14,530 nucleotides of DNA from Chrysochromulina parva (GCA_002887195.1 PJAB01001433.1:1-14530); one strand, 5' to 3'. Shown: positions 1-8,097, numbered from the stretch's first letter. Numbers and translations: made by a program. Notes: generated by a model not told the origin, from the sequence alone.

Positions 1-318
1 CTAGATGATCTGAAGCGCGAGAGGGCCGCGCCATTGAGTCTTCCTGGCGACAGAGGTGCCGAACATGGCCTGATCATGTCGGCGCGATCCTATTGCGTGA
101 ACCCCGTTTGAGCTGGTAGAGGAATGGTTGCCATCACTGAAAATGATCAAGCTCACCACAACAAATATTTAGCTGTGGGGCTGTGTGTGAAAATGGATTT
201 CTCGGAAGATCTATGGGTCTATGCATGCATTCGGTTTCCTTTCTTACCTGTGGAGACCCACCTATGAATATTGACCCACCCTGAGGATATTGCTGAAGTC
301 GAATCGTAGAGACAGAAC
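1..318. other. Upstream flank, no gene seen
   Basis: I see no open frame or RNA gene that I can support here. The stretch is less GC-rich than the genes around it and presumably holds the promoter and 5' UTR of the glycosyltransferase gene that starts at 319. No convincing TATA box or other core promoter element stands out. Confidence 0.4.
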
Positions 319-2503
319 ATGCTGCGCATAGCCTCGCTGCTCGGCTTTTGCTGCTGCGTCTGCGTCGGTCGTCACAAGCCCTTGCTCGGCCTCGCCGCCG
401 AGGGCGTCGACGGCACGTGTCACTGGTTTATGCACGGTCCAGACAGGGCGCTCCTCCTTGATGCTCTACACAGAGCACAGAACCCTGTCGACTGCAGCAA
501 CTCACGCGTGCTGCTGCTGGACGAATTCAACGAGCAGTCGGGCATGGGCTTCTCATTCCTTGTTCTCCATGCCCTCCTACTGCAGGCGATGTCGGAGAAT
601 CGCACACTTCTTTCGACCTCAGCGTTCATGCGTGGCCACTCATGGCGATGGTGCGACGAAGGCCCACAATCCCATGGCTGCTACTTCGAGCCCTGGTCGA
701 CGTGCGAGGACGACCCAAATCTGATCGCCGACTTTCTTACTGGTCGGCGACCGCCTGTGCAATGGGATGCTCCGAGCTTTGGCAAAGCAACGCTTCAGCA
801 TGCAGTCGTGCGGCTGAGCTTTGCCAAAGACGACCGTTCCCTCGGCATCTTCGCGCTCTACGCACGCTGGATGCACTGCACACCGGCGCTCGGCCGCAGC
901 TTTTGGTTCGGTGCGAGCTGGGACGTGCTCCTCAAGTTTCGGCCGTGGGTGCACCGAACGTCCCTTGAGTTCCTGCACGAGCACGGCGTGCGGCTGCTCA
1001 GCAGCAGTCGTGGCATGTTGAACGGAAACGGTGGAGGCGGCAGCGGAGGCGGCAGCGGAGGCGGCAGCGGAGGCGGCAGCGGTGGCGGCAGCGGTGGCGG
1101 TGGCGGCAGCGAAAGTGGCGGCGGCGGCGGTGGCAGCGGCCGTGGAAGCGGCGGTGGCAGCGGCGGTGGCGGCAGTGGTGGCAGCGGCAGCGGCGGTGGC
1201 GGCGGCGGCGGTGGCGGCGGCGGTGGCGGCGGCGGTGGCGGCGGCGGCGGCAGCCGGGTCGGCGAGGCACGCATCGTAGGTGGTCGCTCAATTGGTCGCT
1301 ATCGCATAGGCGGAAGTCGGGATGCTTCCTCCTCGCAAGCAGGCGTGCTGTCCACATCCGCTCGGCTCCGCCATGCCCAAACGGTGGCAGAAGCCGATGG
1401 AACCTTGCTGGTGGAGCCCTTCGTGGTTGTGCTCGTGCGTATGGGCGGTAAGCACGTCGAGGAGAAGCCTCTGCTGCTCAAACAGTACCTGCCTCCCCTG
1501 GCAAAGCTCTTGTCTTCCACTTGCTTTGGCACGCGCCACGTGCTGCTCGTCACTGAGACAGCCGCCGTCGTCGCCAATTTCAGCGCCGAGTGCAAGCAGC
1601 GCAGCTGGAATTGCTTTTGGACAGACCAACGCCGCTTTGACCTCAAGATCGACCCGTGGAATCCGGGCGACTATCGGAACCAATACGGCGAAGAGCAGCG
1701 AGAGAAGCTGCTGCAAATGGCTTTTGGCGCCAACTCGCGCAACAGCACACCAATTGCAGCAGGCGATGTGTCATCCTCGGGCACGAGCAGGCCGAGTGAC
1801 CGAACGGTACCCTCGGCAGCACCCGAGGCAGATGCAACGCGAGCTCGTCGAGCTCGAGGACTCGGCGTCGACGACAGCAGTACAGAGCAACCGTCCCCTG
1901 CACGTCCTTTCAGCTCTACTCGCGAAATGCTCCATCACATCGGATCTTCGGATGGCACTCGATCCTCAACCTCGCGATCGCCCAGCACGGCGTCGCGCTG
2001 ATCGGCTCGTTTGGCTCGGCGTGGTCGCAAGTCACCCTCCAAATGATGCATCAGCATTTCGGAGGGCCCGTACTCGGCTGCTCACTGCGACCGGGCTGGA
2101 AGAATGATAACCTTTGTGCGCACGCCCTACGCTCCACGCCCCGCGGTCGTGCAACGCGACCTCATCACATTTGCTTCTGCCTTCTCGCGGACTCGCGCCA
2201 TGTTCCATGCCTCCATCCACAGATGTCTGGGTCCTCATCCTCTGCCTGCTCCCTCACCCATACCTCACCCATACTACACCCATACCAACCTATACCCCCA
2301 CGTTGACGTATTACTTCCAGGAGCTTGAATTGAATTGGATCAACCTCTCTTACTCACGCCATTGCTGTGCCACATCAGATACTCGATTCACTCCGCCTGG
2401 TCGGCTGCAGCGTGCCTTCCCGGTGACGGAGCAGTGCCGCAGAGAGATGGCTCGCCTGTGCCGCGGAGGCGATTTCATGTACGAGGGCAACTTCAGCTAT
2501 TAA
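319..2503 (+). CDS. GT23/FUT8-like fucosyltransferase-like protein (multi-exon)
   Basis: Probable secretory-pathway glycosyltransferase resembling alpha-1,6-fucosyltransferases (GT23). Seen: the ATG at 319 opens a hydrophobic, Cys-rich N terminus (signal or type II anchor). Then come 'QSGMGFSFLVLHALLLQA' followed by 'NRTLL' (about residues 73-97), 'CYFEPWSTC' (121-129), and after the Gly/Ser insert 'VVVLVRMGGKHVEEK' (about 369-383), comparable to the 'HVRRTDK..EA' donor-binding loop of FUT8. Frame 1 stays open to 2001, but the conserved C-terminal part ('GVALIGSFGSAWSQVTLQMM', about 1984-2045) is in frame 3, and a last coding-looking block ('ELELNWINLSYSRHCC' to 'MYEGNFSY', stop 2501-2503) is in frame 2. 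Two introns therefore seem needed. A phase-compatible first intron is 1807-1880 (GT-AG). The second ends at the acceptor 'ttacttccag' at 2320 and could start at 2118 (GC) or 2070 (GT). Family is inferred from motif memory only; another GT-B fucosyltransferase-like family is possible. Exon borders near 1760-1890 are not certain. Confidence 0.5.
1030..1254 (+). repeat. GGN triplet repeat coding for poly-Gly/Ser
   Basis: About 75 consecutive codons made almost only of GGC, GGT and AGC, read as Gly with interspersed Ser and a few Glu and Arg. The units are irregular (GGCGGC, GGTGGC, AGCGGAGGC), typical of an expanded and interrupted triplet microsatellite. It lies in frame inside the glycosyltransferase gene, between the block ending 'GVRLLSS' and the block starting 'FVVVLVR'. 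Its reverse complement gives the long poly-Pro open frame seen on the other strand, which I treat as an artefact. Confidence 0.9.
2118..2320 (+). other. Candidate intron 2 of the glycosyltransferase gene
   Basis: Coding signal shifts from frame 3 (up to 'RPGWKNDNLC') to frame 2 (from 'ELELNWINLS' at 2321). The 3' border is good: a pyrimidine-rich tract with repeated 'cccatac' units (about 2255-2300), then 'ttacttccag'. A GC donor at 2118 gives a 203-nt intron that keeps the frame; the first GT nearby (2116) does not, while a GT at 2070 does (251 nt) but would drop a coding-looking stretch. The acceptor is better supported than the donor. Confidence 0.45.
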
Positions 2504-3371
2504 ACTTCAGCATTACTTGAACTGAAAATGTGAAAAATGCTTCTTTCGAGGGCAGGTATCGAGCTACATTCTGTAGGTCGGGTGGAGTGAGTCGGTCTGG
2601 AGTGAGTCGGTCGACTTTACATGTAACCTTATGTCTGTCGTGCGTGTGGTCGAGTGGCTGGAGTCAGCCGAGGTGGACAGCCTGAGCTTGAGCGCTCGGG
2701 GCGGGCGCTAGAGTTGTGGCCAGACGTTACAGACGCTGCCATCCACCGTTGTGGGATGGACTTTGATGTGTAAGGTTGACACAACCGAGGTGTTCATGTG
2801 TGAATAGTGGTGGTTGTCTGTAACCTTGTCTATGGATGTAAGTACCGATCTACCGATCATCGTCGTATGATCATGCCTCATATGTCGTATGATCGAGGTT
2901 GTCCAAATCGTGTCCAGTTGGTTGCCTTTTCGGGGCAAGTATCCGGGCAGAGCCACAGTCCCTGACTCTGCTCGGTGACTGGACGACAGAGACCTCGAAG
3001 GTGGTCCTTGTCTTTGTGCGTGTGCGCAGTGGCGCCAGTGCACAGCTCAGTCCTCAGTGGAGCTCTCTGTGGAGATCAGTACTCACGTCTCAGTGGAGAC
3101 ATCTAAAACGCAAAACAGTATGTCATCTCGATATGTCATCTACTAGCTCTCCAAAAGGTGATGCATCGTGTAAGGTGCATTATGCAAAGGTTAATGATAT
3201 GGACTGTTGTATGTGTATCTACCAATAGCGAAGCAAAACAATTGCCCAAAACGGCGCTTGGTTTTGTTTGAGCTCGAGGCAGTCAAGCGTTTTGTACGAG
3301 CCGCCGGCGGTGACCCCTGCGACGGTCGCCGAGAACGCACGGCGCAGCCCGGCCCTCGCGTGCACGAAGAC
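2504..3371. other. Intergenic region, short repeats only
   Basis: No convincing gene. It holds several short direct repeats: 'gagtgagtcggtc' twice near 2585-2612, 'gtcgtatgatc' twice near 2863-2895, 'tcagtggag' twice near 3053-3100, and 'tatgtcatct' twice near 3119-3142. The open frames here have no recognisable protein character. From 3198 the frame of the next gene is open, but without an ATG before 3372, so a further 5' exon may lie here. Confidence 0.4.
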
Positions 3372-4255
3372 ATGGACATCGTGTGTGGATTCAGAGGCAT
3401 GGAAGTCGTGGCGCGACCGAGTTGCGACCGTGGTTGCGACATTAAGATTCTAGCGCCACGTGCACAGAAAGCTGTGGCCGTCGCTGATCGCACAGCAGCA
3501 CTTTGGCTCCAGCGCGAAGAGGCGTACGGCAGGTGAGCAGACTGCCCCCGTTTATCACCCGTAAGGCGCGCAAGCATGCATGCCTACTCTGCTTACCTTT
3601 CCATAAATAATTCTCTCTGAGCCAGCTTGGTTGTCGGTCCTTCCGCAGGCCAACGCAACGCTCGATGCGAATGCAGGAGGAGTGGGCTGCGAGGGCAGCA
3701 GCTGAGGAGGAGTCCAAGAGGGAGGCAGCCAAGCGGGTAGCGGAGGCGGCAGAAGCAAGAGCGGCGGAAGAGGAGCTCATGAGGGCGGCCCGTCAGAGCG
3801 AGGAAGCCTTCATGAACAGGTATCGGGCGAAATGGCACATGGATGACCCCATAACGAGGAAGATGGAAGCTGAGACGTCGCACGAATCAGAGGTGGATTC
3901 TGACCATGCGCATGCCGAAGCTGCACACTTCTACGCGGATGCGACCAGCCGGCCCGCGCTCAGACTGCCGCCGCTCATGCCAAAATCGAAGTCTGCGCCC
4001 CAGCTCGCCAACATGTGGGTAAGCAAGCCAGTTCGGTCCAAGCGTGGTGGGGTGATGCTTCCGGCTACGGAGGTTTCTGTACGGCTTGCAGCGAGACACT
4101 CCAATAAGTGCGCTCGCCGCTCCACCTGGCTCTCCTGCATTCGGCCTGCATCGTTAGTACACAGCATTACGGTTTCTTGCGTCTCGATTCTCACGCATAC
4201 TCGCAGCGTCCATACGGGGCACGGGCAACGACGAGGCCAACGGGATCGCCTGTGA
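3372..4255 (+). CDS. Coiled-coil protein of unknown function (two exons)
   Basis: I do not recognise this protein. Exon 1 (to 3532) and exon 2 (3649-4255) join in phase across a clear GT-AG intron to give about 255 residues if the ATG at 3372 is the start. The frame is open back to 3198 without another ATG, so the true start may lie in an upstream exon. After 'LWLQREEAYGRP' comes a strongly charged, Ala/Glu/Arg-rich helix, about residues 60-112 ('QEEWAARAAAEEESKREAAK' onward), which should form a single helix or coiled coil. It is followed by 'AFMNRYRAKWHMDDPITRKM' and a Ser/Pro/Lys-rich tail ('PPLMPKSKSAPQLANMW'). A second donor-like 'gtaagc' lies at 4019, so the final 80 residues could be intron read-through. 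No signal peptide or membrane segment is seen. Confidence 0.5.
3533..3648 (+). other. GT-AG intron in the coiled-coil gene
   Basis: The donor is 'cggcag|gtgagc' and the acceptor 'ccttccgcag|gcc'. The 116-nt intron splits an Arg codon (AG/G) and joins the two open frames exactly: 'EEAYG-R-PTQRSM'. Both borders match the general spliceosomal consensus, making this one of the clearest introns in the window. Confidence 0.8.
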
Positions 4256-4812
4256 GACGCATTGGACAGAGGAAATATGAGTTTTAGATGCACCGCCTTC
4301 GAAGGCAAGGCAATATGACGATATGAGCACTTGGAGAGCGCGCCCGGCCCGCCCGCGAGTGCGCACGGCAAAACAAAAGCGATCTCTCTCTGCTCTCGCT
4401 CGCGGTCCCGCGCCCGCCGCGGTCGCCCCACGGAGGCCCACGCCCGTCGCCCGCGGGCCGCGGCCGGAGCGGTCAACATCTCTACTCCGGTCTCCGCGCT
4501 GGCTCTTGTGATGATGTTGATGATTGTGCGAGACGAGAGACATGCCGAACATACTCGCCGTCCGTTCTTGCGTGACTTCAAGTCTTGTACAACACACGAA
4601 GTACACCTGAACGTTACCGCAGCGGATCGCCTTGGTGAATAAACATACAGTGCTCACATGGAGACACAATCTGCGAGATAAACTAGGCTGCTCAGTCTTT
4701 ACGTTTGCGAAGTTGACCCCGTGTTCCGTTTACTCCGGTCTCCGCGGCAATACCGAATACGACTTGTAAGATGTAACGCGCGGTAACGCGGTCCTGACTC
4801 GACTGTGCGTGT
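4256..4812. other. Convergent intergenic region with GC-rich block
   Basis: This lies between the 3' ends of the coiled-coil gene (+) and the NusG gene (-). Positions about 4330-4470 are extremely G+C rich with short self-complementary runs such as 'cccgcgggccgcgg'. A 16-bp exact direct repeat sits at 4483-4498 and 4731-4746. No gene on either strand is convincing. Confidence 0.45.
4483..4746. repeat. 16-bp direct repeat pair (4483-4498 and 4731-4746)
   Basis: The sequence 'tactccggtctccgcg' occurs twice in the same orientation, 248 bp apart, in non-coding DNA. The flanks do not match beyond it. I see no terminal repeats or target duplication that would make it a mobile element. Confidence 0.6.
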
Positions 4813-5874
4813 TCACACTGCTTGGGCTATTTTGGCGCAGTGGCGCTCAGGGACGGTGACTGGCGTGTCGCGCCCCATCACAGAGAGTACGAGGGTGAGT
4901 GCCTGCTCGTTAGCCTCGCCTTCGAGCGGGCTGCGCTCGAGAACAGGGCCCTGCATCCCCTTGAATGGACCCTCGCATACCTCGACGACGTCTGCTATGG
5001 CGATGCTCGAGACATCAACCTTGCCGACGGCGCCCTCGTCGGCCGTGGGCATCGTTTTGGCACGCGTGAGCGCGACAATCTTCTCGAAGGCCTCGTCAGT
5101 CATCGGCATCGGGCGCACAAAGCCGCGGTTGCCAGCCATCTGACCGGCCGCGCTTCGGCCGCCACGGTCGGCGCCGACAAAGTTGATCACGTACTGCATG
5201 TTCGTGATGAAGAAGTGCAGCTTCGGGTCCATGCGCATGCGGACGAAGATGTACTGCGGCATGACGGAGCTCTCGCGCACCGACGTCTCGCCCTCGAGGA
5301 CGGGCACGAAGACGCGCTCAATTTTGTTCGTGAGCCGCTGCGCCACTACGGCCATATTGATCGTGCGCTCCACCGCGCGCTCGAAGCCGTTGGCCGTCTG
5401 CAGCATGTACCATCGGAACTCCTCCTGATTTTGCACCTGCAGGTCGTGCACCGGAAGATTGAGCGCATGCCGTCGTTGTAGCATTTGGACGCGCTCGACC
5501 AGCTCTTTCTTGGTCCCGGAGCTTTTCTGCCCGACCATCTTCAGCTGCGTCCTCAACTGTTCGACGGTCATATTCACGGCAGGTGTTTGGCTGATATTGA
5601 TCTCGTACTCGTCCTCTGCAAGCGCGCTGTTGTCCTCGTCCGCCTTGTCCTCGTCCTCGTCATCGTCAGGAAGCTCAAGGTCAAACTTCAGAGCTGGTGT
5701 ACCCAGGCGCTTCGCGGAAAAATCGTACGCGAGGTGGTCACGAGTCCAGCCGACCTGCACACCTGTTGTGGCGGCCGCCGGGCGCCCATTTGCAGGCGGA
5801 AGGTGCAGCAGCCACGCCGCGGCGACGGGCAGCAACGCAATGAGACAGAAGGGCCGGCTCGGCATCGTTGTCAT
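4813..5874 (-). CDS. Plastid-type NusG transcription factor with SAP domain
   Basis: NusG-family factor (353 residues from the ATG at 5874-5872), probably acting with the bacterial-type RNA polymerase in the plastid. An in-frame open stretch to 5907 has no ATG. The N terminus 'MTTMPSRPFCLIALLPVAAA' looks like a signal peptide, followed by a transit-like stretch up to about residue 48. Next come 'AYDFSAKRLGT' (49-59), an acidic linker 'DDDEDEDKADED' (70-81), and a SAP DNA-binding helix-turn-helix ('MTVEQLRTQLKMVGQKSSGT', about 102-132). The NusG N-terminal domain runs from 'EFRWYMLQTANGFERAVERT' (about 152) through 'MPQYIFVRM' to 'YVINFVG', and a KOW motif starts near 293 ('ADVVEVCEGPFKGMQGPV'). 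A roughly 45-residue insert with 'RGFVRPMPMTDEAFEKI' separates the last two, as in bacterial NusG. The NusG and KOW calls are firm; SAP is a good match; plastid location is inferred. Divergent from the HemK gene. Confidence 0.88.
   Translation of the reverse strand: MTTMPSRPFCLIALLPVAAAWLLHLPPANGRPAAATTGVQVGWTRDHLAYDFSAKRLGTPALKFDLELPDDDEDEDKADEDNSALAEDEYEINISQTPAVNMTVEQLRTQLKMVGQKSSGTKKELVERVQMLQRRHALNLPVHDLQVQNQEEFRWYMLQTANGFERAVERTINMAVVAQRLTNKIERVFVPVLEGETSVRESSVMPQYIFVRMRMDPKLHFFITNMQYVINFVGADRGGRSAAGQMAGNRGFVRPMPMTDEAFEKIVALTRAKTMPTADEGAVGKVDVSSIAIADVVEVCEGPFKGMQGPVLERSPLEGEANEQALTLVLSVMGRDTPVTVPERHCAKIAQAV
5702..5731 (-). repeat. 30-bp identical segment, copy A (in the NusG gene)
   Basis: Identical over 30 bp to 10015-10044 in the glutathione peroxidase gene, in the same orientation and frame, encoding 'AYDFSAKRLG'. 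Beyond one mismatch (5701 versus 10014), 5698-5700 also match. In this gene the segment sits just after the presequence and before the acidic linker; it is not part of any NusG domain I know. Confidence 0.95.
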
Positions 5875-6012
5875 CACAGGGGACGCAACCTCAAGGGAGA
5901 TCCACAAAGCGACTTTCGAAATAGGTGAGCACTCCCGCCTCAGTTGCTCGGCGGCCGTAAAGGCTCCATTTCATATGATAACGCACAACATTCGCAATGG
6001 CTTCCATTCACA
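5875..6012. promoter_or_regulatory. Bidirectional promoter region, NusG / HemK
   Basis: Only 138 bp separate the two divergent start codons (5874 on -, 6013 on +), so the promoters and both 5' UTRs must lie here or overlap the genes. On the + side, two ATGs (5975 and 5997) out of frame with HemK precede its start. No known core element stands out. Confidence 0.55.
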
Positions 6013-7020
6013 ATGGTGAGGCGACCACTCCGTCTCCTTTGCTCGATCGCCTCGAGCGCGGCGGTCAACAGCTTCCAGTTGCCGGCAACGACGCCACTCA
6101 ACGCGGCGCTCCAGCTGGCGACCGAAGCCTTCGTAGCTGCAGCCGTGCCCGAGCCAGCTCTCTCTGCCGAGCACCTGCTGACCCGATGTGCAGGCTTTGG
6201 CAACGATCGCAAGCAGCTGACGCTGCACGCATCCGAGCCGCTCGATGAGGCCGCCGCGCGAGCCTTCGAATGCATGTGCAAACGCCGTTTCGAGCGCGTG
6301 CCCGTGCAGTACATCCTGGGCGACTGGGACTTCCACGACCTGACGCTTGAGATGCGGCCGCCAGTTCTAATCCCTCGGCCAGAGACTGAAGAGCTTGTGG
6401 AGCACGTGCTCGAGGCGTTGGGCGACGACCATCGCACCGGGGGTCGCGGTGCACGGCGCAGCAGCGAGATCGATATCCTCGACGTCGGCTGTGGAACTGG
6501 CGCCATTGGTTTGGCTTTGCTGAACCGTCTGCCAAACGCTCGCTGCGTCGGCATCGACATCTGTCCAACGGCACACGCTCTGTCCAAAGCGAATGCCGAG
6601 CGCTGCGGCCTGAGCGCGCGGTACGAGTCCCTTTTGGTCGACGGCGGCATCGCTGCTTGCGACCTCGCGCCTCGCCGCTTCGACGTGATCGTCTCCAACC
6701 CGCCCTACATCCCCCGTGCCGACATGGCGACGCTCGAGCCGGAGGTCGCGTGGCACGAGGACGCCGGAGCGCTGTGCGGCGGCAGCGACGGGCTAGACGT
6801 GGTGCGTGAGCTGCTGCTCGCCACGCCGCGCCTGCTGCGCGCTGATGGTCCACGCTCCATTTGGCTCGAGGTCGATACGAGCCACCCACCCGTCATTGAG
6901 CGCTGGCTGGGCGAGCAGGCGGCGTTAGGGCTCCAAATGGTGCGATGGATGCGCGACGCCTATGGACGCCCGCGATTCTGCGAGATTGGGCACACGGCCT
7001 CGCACATAGCGCGCACATAG
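6013..7020 (+). CDS. HemK/PrmC family release-factor glutamine N5-methyltransferase (organellar)
   Basis: Predicted to methylate the Gln of the GGQ motif in organellar class I release factors, using S-adenosylmethionine. The protein is 335 residues from the ATG at 6013. The N terminus 'MVRRPLRLLCSIASSAAV' is Arg/Ser-rich with no acidic residues, like a mitochondrial presequence. A PrmC-type helical N domain follows, then the linker 'RVPVQYILGDWDFHDL' (about 95-110), 'PRPETEELVE' (121-130), the SAM-binding loop 'DVGCGTGAIGLALL' (157-170), the acidic 'GIDIC' strand (180-184), and the substrate-binding 'SNPPYIPR' (228-235) with the catalytic NPPY. All expected motifs are present and the length is near that of HEMK1-type proteins. 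No intron is needed. The family is secure; mitochondrion versus plastid is not settled. Confidence 0.92.
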   Translation: MVRRPLRLLCSIASSAAVNSFQLPATTPLNAALQLATEAFVAAAVPEPALSAEHLLTRCAGFGNDRKQLTLHASEPLDEAAARAFECMCKRRFERVPVQYILGDWDFHDLTLEMRPPVLIPRPETEELVEHVLEALGDDHRTGGRGARRSSEIDILDVGCGTGAIGLALLNRLPNARCVGIDICPTAHALSKANAERCGLSARYESLLVDGGIAACDLAPRRFDVIVSNPPYIPRADMATLEPEVAWHEDAGALCGGSDGLDVVRELLLATPRLLRADGPRSIWLEVDTSHPPVIERWLGEQAALGLQMVRWMRDAYGRPRFCEIGHTASHIART

Positions 7021-7570
7021 CAGCCATCACGAAAATGGCCACATGGTTTCACATGGGCACGACCCGCACCGTTCGACCACGTGTTGTCCGGACCGCGGGC
7101 CGGTCGGAGGGGTGGTGGCGGCGTGGCGTGGCGTGCGGCGAGATCGGCGGATCCTGGGATCGGTCGGCGCGGGGTCAGCGAGATGTCTCGTCACAAAATT
7201 TTTCTAAAAAGTTTCTCGTACCGAATGACGAGATTCAGAAGTTGACCATTGAAGTTAACATCAGAAGTGACCAGTGATTCATGTCGACACCGTAGATATG
7301 GATACATATTTGCTCGCGGAGATTAAAGACCAACAACTCACGAGGCTAAAGCGGGCCAGCCGTGAGCCCGGTCACCCGTCAGCCGAGCACAACGATGTGC
7401 GGACCGCACAACCGGCCCGTGTTTTGGGATGTCCATCTCGGATGGCGTCTTCGCGATGCATCGTTGTGACTGGCGTGTGAGGGGACGGCTCACTCCATTG
7501 CCGACTCCGCCACCCTGGGACATATGGTGTCCGATATGGTTGAACAACATGTGTACGAGCACTCCTCAGT
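7021..7570. other. Intergenic region, no gene seen
   Basis: Lies between the 3' ends of HemK (+) and the DUF2997 gene (-), so it should hold two 3' UTRs. A short A/T-rich patch 'aaaatttttctaaaaagttt' lies near 7195-7215, and there is a 10-bp inverted repeat (7388-7397 with 7459-7468, 61-nt spacing). No open frame has protein character. Confidence 0.4.
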
Positions 7571-8097
7571 TTACCACTCCTTCGAAGAGCCGCTGCTCCC
7601 GCCATTGCCCCAAGTCTCGGAGACCGTGTTTTCGACGCCGACCGACAGCTCGACCTGCCGATGTGCTACAGTCCCTGTCAGATGAGGCAGGCATGTGAGA
7701 TGGGGCCGGTTCAGGGCCGTTACCTTCTGCTCAAACATCTCCTGCGTCGGCTTCGACTGTATCACCTCTCCGAGAGCCTTGTTGATCTCAGCAGTCACCG
7801 ATTGGCAGTCCACGCCCTTGATGCCGCGTACACGCTCCTCCACGCGTCCGTCAGCGTGGATGATGAACTCGAGCTCCTGCACAATGCGTTCGAGCGCCAG
7901 GTGATTCCTGAGGCACTAGTGGGGCACCCTCAGTTGGACGCATGGCGCACCTCCATCTCCATGAAAATGGCACGGCGATCGACGGCGGCTCGTCGAGGCA
8001 GCGTTGCGCACGGAGATGCAGTCGGTGCTGGTGAGTAAGCACTCGCCGCACCTAGAGCAGCGGCGGCCAACAACGCACGAATCTGGCTAGGTAACAT
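7571..8097 (-). CDS. Plastid-targeted DUF2997 protein (three exons)
   Basis: Small conserved protein of cyanobacterial/plastid type; molecular function unknown. The core 'QELEFIIHADGRVEERV' with 'GVDCQSVTAEINKALGEVIQ' matches the DUF2997 pattern (x-LEFxIxPDGRVEE...C..VT..IE..LG.V). The ATG at 8097-8095 starts a presequence 'MLPSQIRALLAAAALGAASA' followed by 'YSPAPTASP' and Arg-rich 'PRRAAVDRRAIFMEME', a typical signal-plus-transit leader of a secondary plastid. The leader frame stops at about 7929, so an intron must lie between about 7950 and 7908; its exact borders are unclear. A second intron, 7723-7655, is well supported: donor 'cagaag|gtaacg', acceptor 'atcggcag|gtcgag', 69 nt, in phase. 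It joins 'EMFEQK' to the tail 'VELSVGVENTVSETWG', ending at TAA 7573-7571. In cyanobacteria, as I recall, such genes often lie next to ycf35 (DUF1257). Divergent from the lipoyl-KGD4 gene. Confidence 0.78.
7655..7723 (-). other. GT-AG intron 2 of the DUF2997 gene
   Basis: A 69-nt intron in phase 0. It is divisible by three and lacks a stop in the coding frame, so it hides as an open reading frame ('VTALNRPHLTCL...'). Splicing is favoured because the donor 'gaag|gtaacg' follows the last family-like residues 'EMFEQK' and the acceptor 'ggcag|gtcgag' is good. Confidence 0.65.

Noticed and set aside
858..1274. Poly-proline open frame on the minus strand, and poly-Ala and Arg/His-rich frames through the same repeat
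   Set aside because: All are the GGN repeat read in other frames; only the + frame 1 is flanked on both sides by conserved-looking sequence.
2640..2720. Possible tRNA, from a 'gtcgagtggctgg' stretch resembling a tRNA-Ser/Leu D arm
   Set aside because: No T-arm (GGTTCGA) or acceptor pairing at the required distance.
2708..3228. Open frames at 2708-3043 (-) and 2899-3228 (+)
   Set aside because: Composition looks random, there is no recognisable motif, and neither has good gene borders.
4822..5481. 219-codon open frame antisense to the NusG gene
   Set aside because: It mirrors strong codon bias of the NusG gene on the other strand and has no protein character of its own.
5875..5907. N-terminal extension of the NusG gene to 5907
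   Set aside because: The upstream codon is TTG; the ATG at 5874 directly begins the signal peptide.
5944..6012. N-terminal extension of HemK to 5944
   Set aside because: It has no ATG, only a TTG; the first in-frame ATG is at 6013 and begins a reasonable presequence.
7388..7468. 10-bp inverted repeat (cacaacgatg / catcgttgtg) as an RNA or mobile-element signal
   Set aside because: The arms are short, the 61-nt loop is unstructured by eye, and no target duplication or transposase is present.
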